Source of the DNA: Schumannella sp. 10F1B-5-1
GTDB taxonomy: Bacteria; Actinomycetota; Actinomycetes; Actinomycetales; Microbacteriaceae
Direction of reading: 5' to 3'
Assembly (NCBI RefSeq): GCF_006517535.1
Contig: NZ_VHQH01000040.1
Coordinates: 186,001-250,000, forward strand
DNA length: 64,000 nucleotides
Position numbers and translations under genes: made by a program. Of this stretch, positions 9,166 to 17,762 are shown piece after piece. How positions within the stretch are numbered: position 1 is the stretch's first letter; every line of letters begins with the position of its first letter. The notes under the pieces are model-generated. The model made no database searches. It was not told the DNA's origin and saw only the letters and a program-made list of their open reading frames with translations.

Positions 9166-10446
9166 ATGAGCAACGTCGCTCGCATCCGTCGAGTCGCCGC
9201 GACCGGCATCGCCGCCGTCGCCGCCGTCTCGATGATCGCCGGCTGCTCGTCGGGCGCCCCCGCCGACAGCAACGGCAAGGTCACGATCGAACTCGCGCAG
9301 TGGTGGGAGCCCGAGCTCCCCGACGGCGCCTTCCAGGGCCTGATCGACGAGTTCGAGAAGGAGAACCCGAACATCACGGTCAAGCTCCTCTCGGGCCCCT
9401 ACGCCTCGACCAAGGAGCAGCTGTTCGCCGGCTCGGCTGCGGGCACGATGTCCGACGTCGTCGGCCTCGACGGCGCCTGGGTCAGCGACTTCGCCAAGCA
9501 GGGCTCGCTCGCCGACCTGACGCAGCTCTTCAAGGACTACGACTACGACGACAGCAAGCTGGCCAGCCAGGTCAAGATCGACGGCTCGACCTACATGATC
9601 CCCGTCGTCAACTTCGTCTACCCGATGTTCAGCAACGACGACCTGCTCGCGCAGGCCGGCGTCAGCACGCCGCCGACCACGCGCACCGAGTTCGCGGATG
9701 CGGCCAAGGCCGTCTCCGACCTCGGCGGCGACACCTCGGGCTGGGTGCTGCCCCTCTCGAGCGAGGCGCCCAACGGCATCCAGAACGACGTCATGTCGTG
9801 GGTCTGGGCCTCGGGCGGCAGCATGCTGAAGAAGGGCAAGCCCGACGTGACCAACAAGGACGTCACGAGCGCGGTCGAGTTCATCAAGGGCATGTGGGAT
9901 GACGGCTCGATCGCCCCGGGATCCTTCACCCAGAAGGAGCAGGACAAGGTCGAGGAGTTCACGAATGGCCGCGTCGGCCTGATGATCGACTCGCTCGCGC
10001 ACATCAACCTGATCCGTCAGAACAACCCCGACCTGAAGTTCAGCATCTCGGCCCTGCCCGCGGTCGACGGCTACGACGGCCCGCGCGGCATCCCCTACGC
10101 CTCGTGGGGTATCGGGGTCTCCGAGAGCTCGAAGCACAAGGAGGAGGCCTTCAAGCTCGTCGAGTTCCTGATGAGCAAGAAGACGAACTCCGAGCTCTCG
10201 ACGCTCGCGAACGCCTTCCCCGGCAACACGGACTCGACGCCCGACTTCTCGGACTCCGACCCGCTGTTCGAGCAGGCCTTCGAGATCTACAAGGCCGGCA
10301 CCCCGGCGAACGAGTTCGTCGGACTCCCCGTCTCGGAGGACCTGATGCGCCAGTTCGACGAGCAGTTCCAGAAGCTGCTGTCGGGCGATCAGAACGTCAA
10401 GACGACGCTCGAGTCCACGCAGAAGAGCTGGGAGCAGGAGTTCTAG
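9166..10446 (+). CDS. Sugar ABC transporter substrate-binding lipoprotein
   Basis: Extracellular solute receptor of the CUT1 (MalE-like) class, 426 residues. The N-terminus is a lipoprotein signal: positively charged start, hydrophobic stretch and lipobox MIAGC with Cys27 as the lipidated residue. The body shows the family pattern, with QWWEPELPDGAFQGLIDEF early, NFVYPMFSNDDLL and later WGIGVSESSKHKEEAFKLVEFL. The ATG at 9166 has GGAG just upstream and gives a proper signal peptide; upstream in-frame codons are not used. The ligand is unknown. First gene of the rightward arm; a strong stem-loop separates it from the permeases. Confidence 0.92.
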   Translation: MSNVARIRRVAATGIAAVAAVSMIAGCSSGAPADSNGKVTIELAQWWEPELPDGAFQGLIDEFEKENPNITVKLLSGPYASTKEQLFAGSAAGTMSDVVGLDGAWVSDFAKQGSLADLTQLFKDYDYDDSKLASQVKIDGSTYMIPVVNFVYPMFSNDDLLAQAGVSTPPTTRTEFADAAKAVSDLGGDTSGWVLPLSSEAPNGIQNDVMSWVWASGGSMLKKGKPDVTNKDVTSAVEFIKGMWDDGSIAPGSFTQKEQDKVEEFTNGRVGLMIDSLAHINLIRQNNPDLKFSISALPAVDGYDGPRGIPYASWGIGVSESSKHKEEAFKLVEFLMSKKTNSELSTLANAFPGNTDSTPDFSDSDPLFEQAFEIYKAGTPANEFVGLPVSEDLMRQFDEQFQKLLSGDQNVKTTLESTQKSWEQEF

Positions 10447-10470
10447 GAACTCCGCACCCCTGACTCGAAC

Positions 10471-10508
10471 GGTCGCGCCGCGGCGGCTCATCACGCCGCG
10501 GCGCGACC
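10471..10508 (+). other. Perfect 15-bp stem-loop between binding protein and permeases
   Basis: 10471-10485 pairs perfectly with 10494-10508 around an 8-nt loop. Such hairpins after binding-protein genes are known to protect the upstream message and reduce downstream expression, giving excess receptor over permease (malE-malF principle). It could also act as a partial terminator. Confidence 0.65.
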
Positions 10509-10579
10509 CCACCCGCCGACGTCGGTCGACGCTCGTCGACCCCGTCGCATCCCCGTCCACTCGAAAGGTCGCGCCACCC

Positions 10580-11551
10580 ATGACCTCCGCCCCTCCGATC
10601 GCCGCCGCGGCGACCGAGCGCGTCACCCGCACCGCCGGGTCGGCCCCGCGCCCGCCCCGGCGCCGCGGGTTCAGCTCCTCGGGCCTCCGCCGGCTCGAGC
10701 CCTACGCCTTCATCTCGCCCACGGCGATCCTCATGATCGTGCTCATGCTCATCCCCATCGGGATGGTCATCGGCTACTCGTTCATGAACAACGTGATCAC
10801 CAACCACAACCCGAAGTTCGTCGGCGTCGACAACTACGTGGACGTGCTCACCGACCCGCGGTTCCACACCGCCCTCGGCAACACCCTGATCTTCACGCTC
10901 ACGAGCGTCGCCGCCCACCTCGTGCTCGGCCTCGTCTTCGCGATGCTGCTCAACACCCCGCTGCTGTCGAACGCCTCGAAGGCCGTCTTCCGCACCATCT
11001 ACTTCCTGCCGTGGCTGTTCACCGTCGCGATCGTCGCGGTGCTGTGGCGCCTGCTGCTCAACCCGAACGGCGTCATCAACTACGTGCTCGTCACGCTGGG
11101 CCTCAGCGACAAGGGCGTCGAGTTCCTCGCCGACCCGTCGCTCGCGCTCGCCGCGGTCACGTTCATCAACATCTGGGCCGGCTACCCGTTCTTCATGGTC
11201 AGCCTGCTCGCCGGTCTGCAGGGCATCCCGCGCGACCTCTACGAGGCCGCGACCGTCGACGGCGCCAGCCGCTGGCAGCAGTTCTGGAGCGTCACGATCC
11301 CGCAGCTGCGCCCGATCATCATCAGCATGTGCCTGCTCGACCTCATCTGGACGTCGCAGCAGTTCGCCCTGATCTGGATGACGACCGGCGGCGGCCCCAT
11401 CAACGTCACCGAGATGCTGAGCACCTTCACCTACAAGCTCGCGTTCAGCCGCTACGAGTTCTCGATGGCCTCGACGAGCGCCGTGATCGTGCTCGCGCTG
11501 TCGATGATCCTGGCCGTGTTCTACGTGCGCCACCAGCGAGCGAGGGACTGA
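10580..11551 (+). CDS. Sugar ABC transporter permease (MalF-like)
   Basis: Inner-membrane subunit of the CUT1 importer, 323 residues with a basic, Pro/Arg-rich N-terminal tail and six hydrophobic segments. The EAA loop that docks the ATPase is clear (EAATVDGASRWQQFWSVTIP). It lies 3 bp upstream of the second permease. No ATP-binding subunit is encoded in the locus, so a shared MsiK-type ATPase elsewhere in the genome must drive it (inference from CUT1 systems of actinobacteria). Confidence 0.93.
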   Translation: MTSAPPIAAAATERVTRTAGSAPRPPRRRGFSSSGLRRLEPYAFISPTAILMIVLMLIPIGMVIGYSFMNNVITNHNPKFVGVDNYVDVLTDPRFHTALGNTLIFTLTSVAAHLVLGLVFAMLLNTPLLSNASKAVFRTIYFLPWLFTVAIVAVLWRLLLNPNGVINYVLVTLGLSDKGVEFLADPSLALAAVTFINIWAGYPFFMVSLLAGLQGIPRDLYEAATVDGASRWQQFWSVTIPQLRPIIISMCLLDLIWTSQQFALIWMTTGGGPINVTEMLSTFTYKLAFSRYEFSMASTSAVIVLALSMILAVFYVRHQRARD

Positions 11552-11554
11552 GAG

Positions 11555-12484
11555 ATGACCACCACCGCACCCCGCGCATCCCGCGCCGCCCGCAGCACGG
11601 TCGTGAGCCGTCGCCGCGCCGAGAGCCACGCCCCGAGCGAGTACGCCGGCTCACCCGTGCGCCGCCGCATCGAGAAGGTCGGCGTCATCATCGCCCTCTG
11701 CCTCGGCGCCGTCTTCGCCGGCTTCCCGGTTCTGTGGATGCTGTCGAGCTCGTTCAAGAAGAACCCCGAGATCTTCGCCTCGCCGCCGTCGTTCATCACG
11801 GCCGGGTTCAGCTTCGACGCCTACGTGCGCATCCTGACCGACCCCGAGAAGGTGCGCTTCTTCATCAACAGCTACGCGGTGTCGCTCGCGGTCACGATCG
11901 CGACGCTGATCGTCGCGATCCTGGCGGCCTACGCCTTCAGCCGCTACGAGTTCCCGTTCAAGAAGCCGCTCAATGTGGTCATCGTCAGCGTGCAGGCGGT
12001 GCCGCCGATCACGCTGCTGATCCCGTACTTCGGCCTCATGGTCACGCTCGGGCTCTACAACACCTACGCGGGGCTGATCCTCACCTACATGGTGTTCACG
12101 CTGCCCTACGCGATCATCATGATGACGGGCTACTTCAACACCCTGCCCAAGGAGCTCGACGAGGCCGCGAAGGTCGACGGCTCCTCCAGCTTCGGCGCGC
12201 TGTGGCGCATCCTGGTGCCGATCTCGATCCCGGGCATCGTCTCGGTCGGCATCTACACCTTCATGATCGCGTGGAACGAGTACCTCTTCGCGCTCACCCT
12301 CACCCGCACGAACGACATGCGCACGGTGCCCATCGGCATCCAGCTGCTCATGGGTCAGCACTCGTACGAGTGGAACGAGATGATGGCGATGAGCATCCTG
12401 GGGTCCATCCCCGTGCTCCTGCTGTTCCTCTTCTTCCAGCGCTTCTTCATCGGCGGCCTCACGGCCGGATCCGTCAAGAGCTGA
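11555..12484 (+). CDS. Sugar ABC transporter permease (MalG-like)
   Basis: Partner permease of 309 residues. It has a basic N-terminal tail, a first membrane segment at about residues 45-65, the SSSFKKNPEIF segment typical of MalG-type subunits, and the EAA loop EAAKVDGSSSFGALWRILVP. It starts 3 bp after the previous stop with GAGAG in the junction, so the two subunits are made together. It forms the transmembrane channel with the preceding permease. Confidence 0.93.
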   Translation: MTTTAPRASRAARSTVVSRRRAESHAPSEYAGSPVRRRIEKVGVIIALCLGAVFAGFPVLWMLSSSFKKNPEIFASPPSFITAGFSFDAYVRILTDPEKVRFFINSYAVSLAVTIATLIVAILAAYAFSRYEFPFKKPLNVVIVSVQAVPPITLLIPYFGLMVTLGLYNTYAGLILTYMVFTLPYAIIMMTGYFNTLPKELDEAAKVDGSSSFGALWRILVPISIPGIVSVGIYTFMIAWNEYLFALTLTRTNDMRTVPIGIQLLMGQHSYEWNEMMAMSILGSIPVLLLFLFFQRFFIGGLTAGSVKS

Positions 12485-12498
12485 CCAGCGCCCGACCC

Positions 12499-12525
12499 CC
12501 GCGCGCCCGGTCGTCGTGCGCGCGG
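12499..12525 (+). other. Stem-loop between permease and aldolase genes
   Basis: An 8-bp GC-only stem pairs 12499-12506 with 12518-12525 (loop 11 nt). It is weaker than the hairpin after the binding-protein gene. Possible processing or attenuation site inside the operon. Confidence 0.4.
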
Positions 12526-12579
12526 TCGACCCCGACCCCACGGTCGATCCAGACCCCACCAAGGAAAACAAGGAGAACT

Positions 12580-13446
12580 GTGCCTCTCATCACCGGCAAG
12601 GACCTGCTCGCGGTCGCCAACGACAACGACTTCGCCGTGCCCGCCTTCAACATCAGCGACTGGGCGATGTTCACCGGCATCATGGACATCAGCGAGGAGA
12701 AGAACGCTCCCGTCATCATCGCGATCCACCCCGACGAGGTCAGCCACGTCACGACCGACCTGATCCCGGCGATCGCGCACCGCGCCCACCGCTCGCACGT
12801 GCCCGTGGTCATCCACTGGGATCACGGCGGCACCTACGAGCAGATGATCACCGCCATCCAGGCCGGCTTCACCTCGGTCATGATCGACGCGTCGATGCTG
12901 CCCTTCGAGGAGAACGTCGCGATCACCAAGAAGGTCGTCGAGACCGCGCACGCCGTCGGCGTCTCGGTCGAGGGCGAGCTGGGCACGATCGGCGCGAACG
13001 ACAGCTACGGCGAGTCGGGTGCGGCCGAGATCATCTACACCGACCCTGCCGACGCGAAGCGCTTCGTCGAGGAGACCGGCGTCGACAGCCTCGCCGTCGC
13101 GATCGGCACCTCGCACGGCCTCTACCCGGCCGAGAAGAGCCCCGCGCTCAAGCTCGACCTGCTCGAGGAGCTCAAGGCGACCCTCGGCATCCCGCTCGTG
13201 CTGCACGGCGGATCGTCGAACCCGGATGACGAGATCGGCAAGTCGGTCAAGCTCGGCGTCAACAAGATCAACATCTCGAGCGACATCAAGGTGTCGTACC
13301 ACGAGGCCATGCGCGGCATCCTCGGCACCGACCGCAAGCTGCGTGAGCCGAACGCGATCCAGCCCGCGGCGATCGCCGCGATGAAGGTCACGGCCGCCCA
13401 GAAGATCGACCTGTTCGACGCGGCCGGCAAGGCTGCGCTGTACTGA
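12580..13446 (+). CDS. Class II ketose-bisphosphate aldolase
   Basis: Zinc-dependent aldolase of the Fba/GatY/KbaY/IolJ group, 288 residues, splitting a ketose (bis)phosphate into dihydroxyacetone phosphate and an aldehyde. Likely catalytic or zinc residues are D81-H82 (HWDHGGTYE), E133 (VEGELGTIG), H179 (GTSHG) and H209 (LHGGSSNPD); NISSD binds phosphate. GTG start at 12580 with AGGAG 4 nt upstream. Position after the permeases and before the sugar kinase suggests the last step of a dedicated pathway. Fructose-, tagatose- and deoxygluconate-type substrates cannot be told apart by eye. Confidence 0.92.
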   Translation: MPLITGKDLLAVANDNDFAVPAFNISDWAMFTGIMDISEEKNAPVIIAIHPDEVSHVTTDLIPAIAHRAHRSHVPVVIHWDHGGTYEQMITAIQAGFTSVMIDASMLPFEENVAITKKVVETAHAVGVSVEGELGTIGANDSYGESGAAEIIYTDPADAKRFVEETGVDSLAVAIGTSHGLYPAEKSPALKLDLLEELKATLGIPLVLHGGSSNPDDEIGKSVKLGVNKINISSDIKVSYHEAMRGILGTDRKLREPNAIQPAAIAAMKVTAAQKIDLFDAAGKAALY

Positions 13447-13454
13447 TCCAGACC

Positions 13455-13521
13455 GGCGGGCCGGCAGCGTGACGCCGGCCCGCCTCCCTGTTCCTCCCGC
13501 CCCGCAGGCGCACCTGCGGGG
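13455..13521 (+). other. Two stem-loops between aldolase and kinase genes
   Basis: The first hairpin pairs 13455-13465 with 13474-13484 (11 bp, 8-nt loop). The second pairs 13500-13508 with 13513-13521 (9 bp, 4-nt loop). Neither is followed by a T-run. They could terminate part of the transcription or stabilise the aldolase message, lowering kinase expression. Confidence 0.5.
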
Positions 13522-13553
13522 GCACCCGTCGATCACACCGGAGTGACCCGCCC

Positions 13554-14759
13554 ATGACCCATCCGCTCGTGCTCGGTCTCGGCGGCACCGTCGACTACGA
13601 GATCGACTGGGATGCGGCGGTGCTCGAGCGGCTGGCCGCCGACTATGCGATCACCCTCGACGAGCTGGATGCGCGCATCCCGATCCGCACCGAACGCGAC
13701 CTGGTCGTGACGGTGCTGGCGTTCCTCGGCGGCGGGGGAGGCGGGGAGCGCTTCGTCGAGTCGTCGCAGGTCGTGCTCGACTTCGCCGCGCACTTCCCGA
13801 CGCGCGTGACGCTCGGCGGCACCGGCGTGCGGGCGGGTCTCGCGATGGCGGGGCTCGGCATCCCGTCGACGCAGCACCTGGTGAGCATCGACGACAACGT
13901 GCGGCGCCTGCTGCCGCCCGAGATCGACTGGGTCTGCAGCGCCGAGCGCGACACGCTCGACCCGCATCTGATCGTGCAGTTCCCGGCCGGGGCCCGCGTG
14001 CGGGTGGGCGACGGAGAGGTCGTCGCCGCGCATCCCAACCGGCTGATCTACTCCAACGACCCGCCCAACCGGCACCTCGTGCTTAGCCCCGAGCTGGGCG
14101 ATGCGCTCGCCTCGGCCTCGCTGTTCCTGGTGTCGGGCTTCAACTCGATGCAGCACGAGGGCGAGCTGGATGCGCGGCTCGACGACCTCGACGCCGCCCT
14201 CGACCGGCTGCCCGCCGAGGCCGTCGTGCTCTACGAGGACGCCGGCTTCCACGTGCCGGCCATGAGCGCCCTCGTACGCACGCGGCTCGCGGGCCGTGCG
14301 GCCGTGCACGGCATGAACGAGGACGAGCTGCAGGACTACATCGGCCGCCCCGTCGACCTGCTCGACCCGGCCGACGTCGCGCGCGCGCTCGACGAGGTGC
14401 GCGCGGCCGTCGTCGCGCCGGTCGTGCTCGTGCACACCAAGTACTGGGCCGCCGCCGCGGGGGTCGGCGCGGGCCGCTTCCGCGCCGCGCTCGACGGCGG
14501 CGTGACGATGGCCGCGACTCGGTTCCGGCTCGGCGACGGCATCACGCCCGAGCGTTACGCCGCGACGCGGGAGCTGGCCCGGCACGCCGAGGGCGCGGCG
14601 TTCGCGCGCGAGCTCGCGGCGTTGCCGGCGGCGAGGGATGCGCATCCGGGGTTCGAGCGGGTGGCGGTTCCGGCGTTCCGCCTCGAGGTGCCGAACCCGA
14701 CCACGATCGGGCTCGGCGACACCTTCGTCGGCGGGTTCGTGGCGGCGCTCGCCGGGTGA
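13554..14759 (+). CDS. ADP-dependent glucokinase/phosphofructokinase family sugar kinase
   Basis: A 401-residue ribokinase-fold protein of the ADP-dependent sugar kinase family, best known from archaeal modified glycolysis. Landmarks are LGLGGTVDYEI at the N-terminus, TLGGTGVRAGLAMAGLG (sugar-binding region), ASLFLVSGFNSMQ in the middle, and PNPTTIGLGDTFVGG at the C-terminus, where D389 of GLGD is the expected catalytic base. Its phosphoryl donor would be ADP rather than ATP, but donor and sugar are inferred. It ends the importer operon and should phosphorylate a hexose phosphate ahead of the aldolase. An ATP-using relative is possible. Confidence 0.78.
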   Translation: MTHPLVLGLGGTVDYEIDWDAAVLERLAADYAITLDELDARIPIRTERDLVVTVLAFLGGGGGGERFVESSQVVLDFAAHFPTRVTLGGTGVRAGLAMAGLGIPSTQHLVSIDDNVRRLLPPEIDWVCSAERDTLDPHLIVQFPAGARVRVGDGEVVAAHPNRLIYSNDPPNRHLVLSPELGDALASASLFLVSGFNSMQHEGELDARLDDLDAALDRLPAEAVVLYEDAGFHVPAMSALVRTRLAGRAAVHGMNEDELQDYIGRPVDLLDPADVARALDEVRAAVVAPVVLVHTKYWAAAAGVGAGRFRAALDGGVTMAATRFRLGDGITPERYAATRELARHAEGAAFARELAALPAARDAHPGFERVAVPAFRLEVPNPTTIGLGDTFVGGFVAALAG

Positions 14760-14848
14760 GGCGGCGGCTGCGGTCTCGCCGCGACCCGCTGTTCGTGTCG
14801 CCGCCTCCGGCGGGGACGCCCACGGCATCCCGCGTCGGCGGCCGCACC

Positions 14849-14854
14849 TAGACT
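14849..14854 (+). promoter_or_regulatory. -10 element (TAGACT) of holA
   Basis: TAGACT lies 24 nt upstream of the holA ATG, with CGGAGG between them, giving a short leader with a good Shine-Dalgarno site. No convincing -35 is visible. Confidence 0.45.
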
Positions 14855-14878
14855 CGGGACGACCGAACGGAGGTGCGG

Positions 14879-15904
14879 ATGCCGGCCAGGCCCGCCGCGC
14901 GCAGCGCGAAGACCGCCATCCCGCAGCTGAGCTGGGATGCGGTGCGTCCCGCCGCGGTCGTGCTCATCTCGGGGCCCGAGAGTCTGCTCGCCGACCGCGC
15001 GCTGCGCCTGCTGCGCGACGTGCTGCGCGCCGAGGATCCGAGCCTCGAGGTCAGCGACATCGACGCCGGCGCCTACGCGCCCGGCGAGCTGCTGACGCTC
15101 GCCAGCCCCTCGCTGTTCGGCGAGCCGCGCCTCATCCGGGTCTCGAACGTCGAGAAGTGCACTGACGCCTTCCTCGACGAGGCGCTGGCCTACCTCGCGG
15201 CCCCGGCCGACGAGACCTATCTGGCGCTGCGCCACAGCAGCGGCACGCGCGGCAAGAAGCTGCTCGACACGATCCGCGGGGGAGCGGCGGGCGCGATCGA
15301 GATCGTCTGCGCCGCCGTCAAGCGCGATTCCGATCGGGTCGACTTCGTGACGGCCGAGTTCCGCGCCGCGCAGCGGCGCATCACGCCCGGCGGTGTGCGG
15401 GCGCTCGTCGGCGCCTTCACCGACGACCTCGGCGAGCTCGCCGCCGCCTGCCAGCAGCTGCTGGTCGACACCGACGGCGACATCGACGAGAAGGTCGTCG
15501 CCAAGTACTACGGCGGCCGCGTCGAGACCACGGCGTTCGCGGTCGCGGATGCGGCGATCGACGGCCGCCACGGCGAGGCCCTGCGCCTGCTGCGGCACGC
15601 GCTCGCCTCGGGAGCCGACCCCGTGCCGGTCGTCGCAGCCTTCGCGATGAAGCTGCGCTCGATGGCCCGGGTCTCGGGCGTGCGCGGCTCGTCGGGCGAG
15701 CTGGCCGGCAAGCTCGGCATGGCGCCGTGGCAGGTCGACCGCGCGCGCCGCGACGTGCAGGCCTGGAGCGACGAGGGCCTCGGTCGCGCGATCCGCTTCC
15801 TGGCCGAGACGGATGCGCAGGTCAAGGGCGGCGGCCGCGACCCCGTCTACGCGCTCGAGCGCATGATCGAGGTCATCGCCGCCCGCGGCGAGCCGCGGTA
15901 CTGA
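14879..15904 (+). CDS. holA: DNA polymerase III subunit delta
   Basis: Clamp-loader subunit that opens the beta ring, 341 residues. It has the delta layout: an N-terminal AAA-like domain beginning VVLISGPESLLADRALRLL, a central region with LTLASPSLFGEPRLIRVSNVEK, and a C-terminal helical part with PVPVVAAFAMKLRSM and GMAPWQVDRARR. I chose the ATG at 14879 because GGAGG ends 5 nt upstream; the GTG at 14873 would overlap that site. It converges on rpsT with a shared bidirectional terminator between them, the usual actinobacterial arrangement. Confidence 0.9.
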   Translation: MPARPAARSAKTAIPQLSWDAVRPAAVVLISGPESLLADRALRLLRDVLRAEDPSLEVSDIDAGAYAPGELLTLASPSLFGEPRLIRVSNVEKCTDAFLDEALAYLAAPADETYLALRHSSGTRGKKLLDTIRGGAAGAIEIVCAAVKRDSDRVDFVTAEFRAAQRRITPGGVRALVGAFTDDLGELAAACQQLLVDTDGDIDEKVVAKYYGGRVETTAFAVADAAIDGRHGEALRLLRHALASGADPVPVVAAFAMKLRSMARVSGVRGSSGELAGKLGMAPWQVDRARRDVQAWSDEGLGRAIRFLAETDAQVKGGGRDPVYALERMIEVIAARGEPRY

Positions 15905-15947
15905 GCGAGCCGCGGAATCCGGCCGGGAGCTGAAGCCCCCGGGAACG

Positions 15948-15981
15948 ACGAAGGCCCCGTCCGAACGGACGGGGCCTTCGT
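15948..15981. terminator. Bidirectional terminator between holA and rpsT
   Basis: A perfect 15-bp stem (15948-15962 with 15967-15981) with a GAAC tetraloop. It sits between convergent holA and rpsT and can stop transcription from both sides. Confidence 0.85.
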
Positions 15982-16012
15982 GCGATCTGGTTCAGACCAG
16001 AGCCGGCTCAGC

Positions 16013-16273
16013 TCAGAGCGCGGCGACCTGCGACGCGATGGCCGACTTGCGGTTCGCGGCCTGGTTCTTGTGGATGACGCCCTTCGAGACGGCCTTGTCG
16101 AGACGCTTGGTCGCGACGAGCAGAGCGGCGGTGGCCTTCTCCTTGTCGCCCGCGGCGATGGCCTCGCGGGTGCTGCGGACGGCGGTCTTGAGCTGGCTCT
16201 TGACGGCCTTGTTGCGCTCCTGCGCCTTCTTGTTGGTGCCGATGCGCTTGATCTGCGACTTGATGTTCGCCAT
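16013..16273 (-). CDS. rpsT: 30S ribosomal protein S20
   Basis: Small-subunit protein that binds 16S rRNA; 86 residues, normal length. The start [21 protein letters not shown] and the C-terminal NKAVKSQL...[19 protein letters not shown] are diagnostic. ATG at 16273 with AAGGAAAG about 9 nt upstream. It runs opposite to holA and lepA. A -10-like TAACGT at 16424-16419 on the minus strand would give a leader of about 140 nt. Confidence 0.96.
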   Translation of the reverse strand: MANIKSQIKRIGTNKKAQERNKAVKSQLKTAVRSTREAIAAGDKEKATAALLVATKRLDKAVSKGVIHKNQAANRKSAIASQVAAL

Positions 16274-16418
16274 GCGTGTGTTCTTTCCTTGACGGGATCG
16301 TGTGTGTTCTGTCAGGGCGCCGGTCGACGCCCGCCGCCGGAGCGGCTGCCGGCGCCGCGGTAGAGGGACGCGCACCGGCGAGTCGCGTGGTGGGAACCAC
16401 ACGCAAAACCAAGGGTCT

Positions 16419-16424
16419 ACGTTA
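16419..16424 (-). promoter_or_regulatory. Possible -10 element of rpsT
   Basis: TAACGT on the minus strand. It would give a roughly 140-nt leader before rpsT, long enough for S20 autoregulation, though no conserved leader structure was recognised. Confidence 0.35.
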
Positions 16425-16547
16425 CCAGGCTCGCCGCCGCCGATCCAGCCGGATGCGAGACCCGCGAGAACCGCGACCGGGGGACGCCCGCCCGCGCGGC
16501 GCAGCCCGGCCGCGCGCCGCATCCGGAGCTCGCGCGCCGACCCGCGA

Positions 16548-16553
16548 TAGCGT
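16548..16553 (+). promoter_or_regulatory. -10 element (TAGCGT), likely leaderless start of aminotransferase
   Basis: TAGCGT, then 6 nt, then the GTG start at 16560. No ribosome-binding site fits between them. Confidence 0.5.
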
Positions 16554-16559
16554 GGACCC

Positions 16560-17762
16560 GTGCCCTCGCTCGCGCCTCACATCCCCGCGGTTCCGGGCTC
16601 GGGCATCCGCCGCATCTACGAGATCGCGGCCGAGCTCGACGATGTCGTCTCGCTGGGTGTCGGCGAACCGGACGTGCCGATCGCCCCGCACATCCGCGAC
16701 GCCGCGATCGCCGCCTGGCAGCGCGACGAGACCGACTACAACCCGAACGGCGGCCTGCTCGACCTGCGTCGCGCGATCGTCGGCAAGCTCGCCGAGCGCA
16801 ACGGGATGCACGTCGACACCGAGCAGGTCTGGGTCACGATCGGCGCCACGCAGGCCCTCTACCTGGCGATGCAGCTGACGCTCGCGCCGGGCGACGAGGT
16901 GCTCGTGCCCGACCCCGGCTACACGACGTTCACGATGGGCGCCTGCATGCTCGGCGCCGTACCGGTGCCCTACGCCCTCACGCCCGAGCGCGAGTTCCTG
17001 CCCTCGATCGACGAGCTCGAGGCGCAGATCACCGACCGCACCCGGGTGCTGATCGTCAACTCGCCGTCGAACCCGCTCGGCCGGGTGTTCCCCGAGTCGA
17101 CCCTGCGTGAACTGCTCGACCTGGCGCGCCGGCACGACCTCTGGATCCTCAGCGACGAAGTCTACGAGGCCTTCACCTGGACCGGCCCGCACATCAGCAT
17201 CGCCGCCCTCGCCGCCGAGCAGGGCGACGACCGCGTGCTCAGCGCCTTCAGCTTCTCGAAGACCTATGCCATGACCGGCATCCGCGTCGGCTACCTCGTG
17301 ACGCCGCCGGGCCTGTCGGCGACGCTGCGCACGCTGCAGGAGGCGACGATCAGCTGCGTCGCGCCGCCCGCGCAGCGGGCCGCGATCGCCGCGCTGACCG
17401 GCGACCAGCAGCACGTCGCCGACGCCGCGGCGCACTATCGCCAGAACCTCGAGGTCGTGACGTCCGCGCTCGACGCGCGCGGCATCCGCTATCTCGCGCC
17501 CGGCGGCGCCTTCTACCTGTGGGTGGATGTGAGCTACGCGAGCGACGGCGACGTCGCCGGCTGGGCCGAGCGCCTGCTGCTGCACCATCGAGTCGCGGTC
17601 GCCCCCGGCAGCGCCTTCGGACGCAGCGGCGAGGGCTGGATCCGCCTGTGCCTGGCCGCGACCGAGGCCGACCTGCTGACGGGGATCGGGCGCCTGCCGG
17701 ATCCCGCCTCCGACCTCGCCGCCGCGCCGGCAGCCGAGTCGACACCCGAGGAGACCGCGTGA
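16560..17762 (+). CDS. PLP-dependent class I/II aminotransferase
   Basis: A 400-residue fold-type I aminotransferase. [37 protein letters not shown] and SDEVYEAF are family signatures. K234 in [15 protein letters not shown] is the Schiff-base lysine, and GWIRLCLA near the end contains the Arg that holds the carboxylate. It resembles aspartate/alanine-type enzymes, but the amino acid cannot be named. The final residues run into an Ala/Glu-rich tail, and its stop overlaps the next gene by 3 bp, so the two are coupled. Confidence 0.88.
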   Translation: MPSLAPHIPAVPGSGIRRIYEIAAELDDVVSLGVGEPDVPIAPHIRDAAIAAWQRDETDYNPNGGLLDLRRAIVGKLAERNGMHVDTEQVWVTIGATQALYLAMQLTLAPGDEVLVPDPGYTTFTMGACMLGAVPVPYALTPEREFLPSIDELEAQITDRTRVLIVNSPSNPLGRVFPESTLRELLDLARRHDLWILSDEVYEAFTWTGPHISIAALAAEQGDDRVLSAFSFSKTYAMTGIRVGYLVTPPGLSATLRTLQEATISCVAPPAQRAAIAALTGDQQHVADAAAHYRQNLEVVTSALDARGIRYLAPGGAFYLWVDVSYASDGDVAGWAERLLLHHRVAVAPGSAFGRSGEGWIRLCLAATEADLLTGIGRLPDPASDLAAAPAAESTPEETA

